Assembly (NCBI GenBank): GCA_037783545.1
Contig: JBBELK010000368.1
Span: forward strand, 1,302,001 to 1,366,000
Source: Henricia sp. BOLD:AAB3569
Taxonomy: Eukaryota > Echinodermata > Asteroidea > Spinulosida > Echinasteridae
Direction of reading: 5' to 3'
Length of the DNA: 64,000 bases
In this document: positions 52,840 to 64,000 of the stretch, one piece after another
Numbering within the stretch: the stretch's first letter is position 1
Layout of the letters: the number at the start of each line of letters is the position of its first letter
Notes under the pieces: generated by a model
Database searches by the model: none
What the model saw: the letters and a program-made list of their open reading frames with translations, nothing else
Told to the model about the DNA's origin: nothing
Position numbers and translations under genes: made by a program

Positions 52840-54897
52840 GACCACGTGACATCAAGCCGCGTTCGCTATTGGCCCTCGCGCGAGTAACACGTTGGAAACG
52901 GGATGCACCATCACAACGGTTTGGTTACCAAGCAAACTAAACCGTGCATAAATCTATTTGCAACGATTGGCTCGCGGCAGGTTTGTCGTGTTTGGGCATT
53001 GGTGGCCCAATCGTCAGCCGTTGCTAAGGGTGCACCCAAGTAAATAGCAGAGATCCGTGCGCCGAGCTCATGAATATTTGTATGCCCTCAAATTCTTCTT
53101 TATTAGGGAGAATTGCGAGCTGAACGAGTGTGGTCTTGTGTAGAATATGACCATCGCCGCGATGTGGGGTATTTTTTCTTCCAACTATAAACATTTTAGA
53201 CACTGTAGCTCCTAAAAGTGGCCCTATTTTGTCTAGTAGCGTATGTGCATTTGTTCCAAAATGGATGCTGGTCTGATTAGCAAGTTTCACTATATTGCAG
53301 GGGTAGTTTTGTTTCAAGTGGAAATTAGGGAATAAAAGTGACGGATTACCCCCATAAAATCGAACAGAATTGAAAAGATGAGACTTCAGTGAGTATTCTG
53401 GTTGTTGTCCTGAGAAGCTAAGAGAGTTGTGAGTATTTTTAAATGATTGTTGAAAATTGGGCATTTAGCATTGGTTCCTATGGGATCGATCGGAGCCCTA
53501 TTTACTTGTGTGCACCCCTAAGGATCGAAATGAACCGCTTTCCAAAAGGTCAAAAGGTTAGATAACACAGCGGTTGGGCACAGGGGGCTGTGTAGCATTC
53601 AACGGCGTTTGAGGTTGTGTAAACAATCAAAACGATTGCTGCATTTTTGGTGTTGTTGCGCAAGTGTTGGAACGCATGGGTTTTCTTATTTTCCCGGAAA
53701 ACCTGAAAAGAATTCCTTGACAATTCTTTGCAATTCATGCTCTGATACATGGGTGCACCAACAAAATAATTCGAATGTTCTCTCTCGGTCACACGTCGTG
53801 CACCCACATGACCAAGTGTAAATCATATCGTCCCTTCCCCCGGGCTACCCCACACAAGAGGTGGGGATTGTCACTTGAACTATTTTAAGTATCCCAACCC
53901 AAGGGCAAACTTTATCCCCACCTGGAGGTGCTGGGAACTATATAAGCATACGATATTTATTTTCCCCGGATGTAGCCCTACTGAGAATTTACTTTGCATA
54001 TGTGTCAAAATCCGAAAAATGTGACCAAATCCCCACTCCAGGAACTTTGAGCATCGTGGATGTGCATATAACTTTCAGCGGACCAGACGCCTGTTTGAAC
54101 AGACATCCGAAGTGTGACGTGCGTTGCCATGGCAATTGGCTCTAACTATCATGGCTGTCGGAAAAAAAGTACCATTGCAAAAGCACAGGGACACAGTTCA
54201 GTGATTTTTAGTTTAGAGCCAATTGCCTAGGCAACCAACAAAAGATGGCGTATTCACTTCGGCAGTCTATATAGATTACTATAAAGTAATAAAATGTCAC
54301 CCTTTGTGTGTTGCTAAGGTTACAACACTAAAACCAGTGACCTGTTTCGCTGCGCTTTAGCAATGGACGGTTGAGATTACTAGTGAATGTTTAGACCCAA
54401 TCACCCTAGCAACTGGGTGAGGGGATGGGAAAACAATCTACATGTGCACACTTAATCCCATAGCCACAAACAATAAAGAGGATATAAAAATGGCTAGCTA
54501 AATGGGGAAAGGCTGTACTTGAGGACGCAAAAACGGTAACTACGAAAAACAATATATTTCAAAAGAGAACAATATGCATGCGCCGGGGCTTGTATCACAA
54601 CGGAACGCCAGCCCTGCGTTGGCAAGCAACGTGGCAGTTAGTCAGTGTGTGTCTATCACACAATCTATCAATGATTATTTAACGTTTGACGACCTTTGCC
54701 ACATTCTTCGTCGATGAATAATGGCGCGATCCGTTCACCTATAAAGTACTAAAGTAAATACGTCACCCTTTGTGTGTTGCCAAGGTTACTGGGTCTAAAC
54801 TGAAATCAGTGAACTGTTTCCCTGCGCTGCCTTCAGCAACGGACGTTTCAGATTACCCGATAATGTTTAGATCCCTGCTGGCAGCAAGTCTGATTTT
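52840..54897. other. spacer between G6 and G7
   Basis: It contains the far-upstream part of G6 and dispersed repeats (TTGCCTAGGCAAC and GCCAAGGTTACTGGGTCTA words at 54100-54870). A 147-codon open frame on the minus strand (53024-53464) has no recognisable family. No supported gene. Confidence 0.55.
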
Positions 54898-55070
54898 TTA
54901 ATACATAGGCTCGATCTTTCTGAAATTATTTGTTTTGATTTGGCGGCCGACTTTTGAAGATACTCTATATATCCTTCACCTCGCCCACCACTACCCCAAC
55001 CGCCCTCCCGATCCTCCCCGCTCCCCGTCCCTGAGAGGAAACATTTCTCGAATCTCTGGCGCTAGCCTAT

Positions 55071-55421
55071 TCTTGGGTTTCACTTGGCTTGACAAACGGT
55101 TGCTATCCGCCATTACTGTGTCCATACTATGGCACGCCAAAGCGAACAAAATTAAACACTGATAATTTAATGTTGAGGCATATTTTCGCAAATGTTGCGC
55201 AAGACTAACAAAAAGGTTGGCATGACTCTTAAATATTGATAGACTGTGTCTGTTTGAAACTGCATGGCATACCGTGCTTTTGTTGGCAAGTTTTAAAAAA
55301 TGTTGAGACTTAATGTTTTTTCAGGCTTGATGGCAAAATTATCAGTGTTGAAATATTTCTGCCATAGTATGGACATAGTAATGGCGGATAGAACTGTTGT
55401 CAAGCTAAGTGAAACCCAAGA
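55071..55421. mobile_element. MITE family A, copy 3, with empty site known
   Basis: The element runs from TCTTGGGTTTCAC to GTGAAACCCAAGA and is flanked by AT (possibly ATT). The duplicated flank downstream of G6 has the uninterrupted sequence GCTAGCCTATTCCGTTTCC at about 46325-46345, the empty target. Confidence 0.9.
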
Positions 55422-55770
55422 ATTCCGTTTCCGAGTTGCACTCAGTGTTGTGAACTGAATTTCTGAATTAAAATTGTTACCGTTTTGTGAAAACAAAGTG
55501 CCCCTAATTTTCGAAAGTCACACGATTTCTCACTACCAATCATCATACTCGGAGAATATTTGCCAAAACATTATACATCCACATTCAAACTAGATACAAT
55601 ACACTTTTTTCACACTTCACAAGCGGTTGGTTTTTTATTAAAATTTGACAGTTTTCTTGTTTAATACATTTAATACTAAAACAATAAAAAAGATGACTAA
55701 AATACTTTATGATTTCAGTAAAAAGCACACATCAAGCTATGCAAACCTGCATATAGTTGCCAATAGTCAC

Positions 55771-56334
55771 AATAAACCGGCCATTATAAATATGCTAAAA
55801 ATACTTTATGCCTAGTCTTTGCTGCATGTGATGAATTACTTGTTCAGCAAGACATTACTATGGTTCCGTTCGTTCTGATGTAAAATCATTAAACGGTAGC
55901 CTTTTTCAACTTTGAAGATGTAAATGCAGTAAATCACAGAAAGAGGGCGCTGTTTGGAGTGCATCACTTCAGGAAGACACAAGCGAAAAGTAAAGAAAAA
56001 ACATAAGACTTAAAGTTGTGGCAAATTGCTGCAGTTTCTACCCCCAGTTTTGTCATGGCCATACTTACAACAGGCAACATGTAAAACAAACTCAAACAGC
56101 CATGGATTACAAACGTTTCAGCAAGTTTGAGAAAAAAGGTGGAATCTTCTGTGTATAGTTGAATGTGATTTTTCTGTGTTTGCCTTATGTGACATCACAA
56201 CCTTGGTCATTTAATATGCATATTACATTAGCATGATACATGTAGCTAAAAACCGTTGTTATAACCCCCAAAACAAGCTCCAAAAAGTTTCATAGCATAG
56301 ATTTCATTAATAAAAATTCCTAATCATGGGTCCT
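55771..56334. mobile_element. TTAA family F2 element, degraded left end
   Basis: The body matches other F2 copies (CTTTATGCCTAGTCTTTGCT onward) and the right end GGGTCCT meets a TTAA shared with the next F1 palindrome. The left terminus has decayed. Confidence 0.7.
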
Positions 56335-56338
56335 TTAA

Positions 56339-56469
56339 AGGCACAGGCTGTCAGCAATGCGCGCCCGCCAAATGTGTGCCACGCAATACGCAGCTCCATA
56401 GCAAAGGCATGGAGCTGCGTGTTTCGAGCACGAATTTGGCGGGCGCGCATTGCTGACGAGCCTGTGCCT
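56339..56469. mobile_element. TTAA family F1 palindrome, empty site known
   Basis: A 131-bp palindrome between two TTAA sites. The duplicate flank downstream of G6 reads CCCTTTAAGTTCAA (46901-46914) with a single TTAA, so this is a filled and empty pair. Confidence 0.92.
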
Positions 56470-56771
56470 TTAAGTTCAATTTAAAAACAGACAAATGGGA
56501 AATGGCCAGTTTAAGTATGGCACAAAGTGGCCACTGTAATGTACATGCACAGGTTTGCATTTCACAAAGCAAGCAATCACACTTCACAATCTGAATAAAT
56601 TTCAGTTTGATTGAAGTCCTCATTATTTTTTGTTTAATTTTAAAAATATATATTTTGCATTTGGCAAGAAGCAAACAAGTTGTTTTTTCTCTACTCTAGT
56701 GAAAAATGAAAGCAAATCTTTGGCACAAACACTCAAGAACTGTCTTCTAAGATGTCAATGTCTCCCATAGA

Positions 56772-60110
<3,339 letters not shown>

Positions 60111-62807
60111 GTTTGCAGTGTTGTTTCAGTTAGATTCTGGCAAGAAAAACCTCTAAATCGTGATGATTTCGAAGAGAAATGTTTCCGACTCTGCCCGTTC
60201 GATGAAGGGTTTAGTGAGGAAATGCCCGCGAGCGAGCGCGCCTGAGATCGCGAGCAATAAAACCGTTGTCTAGCCTACGATTGGATTTCAAGTTGCCAGC
60301 GCGACCAAATATCAATGGCGAAAGGTCCAAAGGGTTAAGTTATTCGCACAGATATCTATTGGTTATTCGTTAACCGACTTGGGGACCGCTCAAGTTTGTT
60401 TTCCACGTTTGTTTCGGGCCAGCGGCTCGCCGGAAAGAAAGGAAAAGGGTTTACTTGAACTTGAACCGTGTGTGACCGAAACAGTCTCCACGGGGTCTCG
60501 GGTTCTATTCCTGGGCGTGCATGTGGATCAATCATAGGTTTTCAGTAGGCCTACTCGACCGCGTGCGTGGGCTTTCCCCAGTAGTCTATCTCAGGGTCGG
60601 CTCCCATGCATGTATCTTCTGAACTTTGCCATCTCGAGTTGCAAATAGAGTAAAATTGAATAAAGACTAGTTGCCAAAATGCCATGAAATTAACAACAAT
60701 GTTCAACGATCTTGTTCTCAGAGGCGCTCCCCCGGTATTAAAACGTCACTGTCACGCCTCTCACTGAAAAAGTTAACTAATTCGGCGCGCGCCAAACGTA
60801 TGTATTTTGTTTAATATGCATTTTCCATGCTCAAACGAACAGGAAAATTTACCTTTCTAAAGTCTCGGATATACGGTTCGAATCTTGAGTGAAGCAACCG
60901 TTCGATATCATGCTCAAGGTTTTTAAAAAATGCCTTGTCTGGACTGCATTATACCATGCCGGAGCTATAAAAGCTCTATGGTTATACTAATATAGTTTTG
61001 CTGGAATACATTTTAATTTAAAAAAGTGGAATACATTGATGTTGTGGACCGGGGACCATTCTAGGCAAAACATTGTTATATTTCGAGCAAGATGGTGGAC
61101 GTGTCGCGTCACTACCTTCCTTTCCTCTCGCAAACAAACTTCGGCGACGATAGTCATTTCAATTTATTGCCAAGACAGAAATGTCTGAACAATATTTCAA
61201 TCTGTCCAAAAGTCGACCAAAGAAAAATAATTGATAGGGGAGCCGAGACCGTTTGATAGGGGAGACCGTTTTTATATGTATAAAAAAAACCACACAATTG
61301 TAATGTGGTGGGTTTCCAATTTTGAGACCCGAATGACATGAATGTGTTGCCTCCAGTCACATACCGTACCACAGTGACGGGTTTCTCAACAGCTGCTCAC
61401 TTTCACGATTAAACATTATCTGCAGGGGTCTGCTGTGATTTGTCAATGACATCACCTGATCCCTCCCCTAGCAACGCGCAGTCGTGTCAGATTATCCTCA
61501 AACTGGCAACAGCTCATATCTATAATTTATCGAGCAGGACTCGAACCTTTTAATCAATATTTCTTTGATTCTCTCAAAAATTTAATTTCGGTTGCCTAGT
61601 TTCCGCCGTTTAGTATGGACCAGTATTTTGAATCAGTGCATGCAGTAACTACATACTGCATTGGGCGAAAAAACACCACAATAAACATTCCAAATTGCAA
61701 CAACACGACTCTTTATTTTAAAAAGACAGAAAATACGAGTTTTTCTTTAGACTGCGTTTTACTAGCACTGGGTTAAATTGACTGAAATGAAACAGTGCAT
61801 GTCCTAAAAATTTGTACTGATAAGCTACTCACGTGTAAGTTTTTCAAAACCCAAATTTTGAAATGGTTTGCAACATCATTTTCAAAGTTACCGTCGATTA
61901 TAGCCATGTTTATCAACTTTGCGATCAGCTGAGAGGTACAAAGCGTTTAATATAATTATAGCCACAGAAAGGCACAAAGGCTTGAAGACATTATTTTGCG
62001 CTACTTTATACTGCAACAGGAAAGACTTGAGTAGGGAAATGTTACCAAATGTACCAAATATAGAAACCACCTGGCACATCCATCTTTAGCCTACCAGGAT
62101 ACAATAAAAACAAAAAGGTGCGCCCCTGATAGCCATATTAGTAAAAATAATACCTGTTTAAAATGAACCAGAATTCGCCAATGAAGGTGATATATATTAG
62201 TTGGCATTACACATGGAAAATTACTAGCCTCAAATTTTTTTTTCTGTTCAAAAAGACCAAACGAATGCGGGCACAAGTATGATTAGGCCTACCCCGACTA
62301 GATTGGATTACTTGACTGCCCTCTACGTCCGAAGGATACGTGACGTCACTGTTCATATTATCACTCCTCTCCATGGCAAAACTGCCAACAATTCTACTTA
62401 TCTACACACCAGCTGAAAGGGGTAAAATAAATAGCTCGACTCGGACCAAACAGCCGCTAAGAGTGCACTTATATGGTATAGACTCTTTGTACCGGTGGCC
62501 ATGACAGGGGGAAAGTTAACAATAGATACACAAAGGGTCTATACACTTAATTTGTCCGGCTAGTCATGCGTGATAATGTTGATGTTTGTCCAGTGCAATT
62601 CAACATAATAAAACCATAAAACATTCACAGCCTCGAAAAAGGTGGGTCGGTGCTATTATGTTGTACTTTAATAATACTGCATTCGAATTATTTAAAGAGA
62701 GTTTTCATACGCAGACGAGTGTACACGGGCATACAATGTACTATATCAGAACCAAGGTAAATTGCCTGTCCGAAAAAAAGGTTGGGAGTCATTTTATTGT
62801 TCAGATA
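60111..62807. other. spacer between G7 and G8
   Basis: This is the presumed G7 promoter region followed by about 2.5 kb of A+T-rich DNA without recognised genes. A fragment of the GGCCATGACAG family is at about 62487-62520. Confidence 0.55.
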
Positions 62808-63959
<1,152 letters not shown>

Positions 63960-64000
63960 TTAATTAAACTCAATCGGAAATTTAACGACCGTATGGTTGG

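Larger units (their letters stand above)
54898..56771. repeat. segmental duplication, copy beside G7
   Basis: Partner of 46195-47832. This copy holds the family A MITE (55071-55421) and the F1 palindrome (56339-56469), both absent from the other copy, and lacks the Tc1-like element. Confidence 0.88.

Noticed and set aside
53024..53464. 146-codon minus-strand open frame between G6 and G7
   Set aside because: No recognisable domain, no splice or promoter support and no related copy in the window. It fits chance in A+T-rich DNA.
62793..62798. AATAAA just after the G8 stop as its poly(A) signal
   Set aside because: Only 10 bp from the stop, unusually short for a 3' UTR. Mentioned in the gene entry but not called as a separate feature.

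Overview
The window is a piece of an animal nuclear genome, not a bacterial one. Coding exons are split by GT-AG introns, the spacers are long and A+T-rich, and they are packed with short palindromic transposon remnants. The protein sequences are animal-type alpha-tubulins. Together with several repeats that I recall from echinoderm genomes (for example the one starting AGGAACACGTTGCC), this suggests a marine deuterostome, probably an echinoderm such as a sea star. The species assignment is inference.

The only protein genes I can support are eight alpha-tubulin genes (called G1-G8 here, left to right). Seven are on the minus strand (G1 1451-7418, G2 11009-16676, G3 22004-25418, G4 29557-31430, G6 47902-52689, G7 56772-60110, G8 62808 to beyond the right edge) and one is on the plus strand (G5 34852-41371). 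All complete copies share one architecture: exon 1 ends right after the ATG, exon 2 is exactly 223 nt (residues 2-75 plus one base), and exon 3 runs from codon 76 to the stop. Predicted lengths are 449-452 residues. Exons 2 and 3 are certain. Exon 1 is only the ATG plus a splice donor and is placed by inference. G4 and G5 are head to head; G5 and G6 are tail to tail.

The tubulin cores are nearly identical (G1 is the divergent one) while the C-terminal acidic tails all differ, as expected for a tandem family under gene conversion. G2, G3, G4 and G5 share a recognisable block of about 40 bp just upstream of exon 1, and G5 and G6 have clear TATA boxes. A 68-bp remnant of another tubulin 3' end sits immediately downstream of the G6 stop, inside a segmental duplication of the G7 3' flank.

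The spacers and first introns hold many small non-autonomous DNA transposons. At least five families are flanked by TTAA, one is Tc1-like with TA target sites, one is a 0.8-kb element with a 9-bp target duplication, and there are several foldback elements, including a 1.95-kb foldback inside G6 intron 1. Paired duplicate flanks and nested copies let several insertions be read directly as filled versus empty sites. I found no convincing intact tRNA, rRNA, CRISPR or other protein gene.
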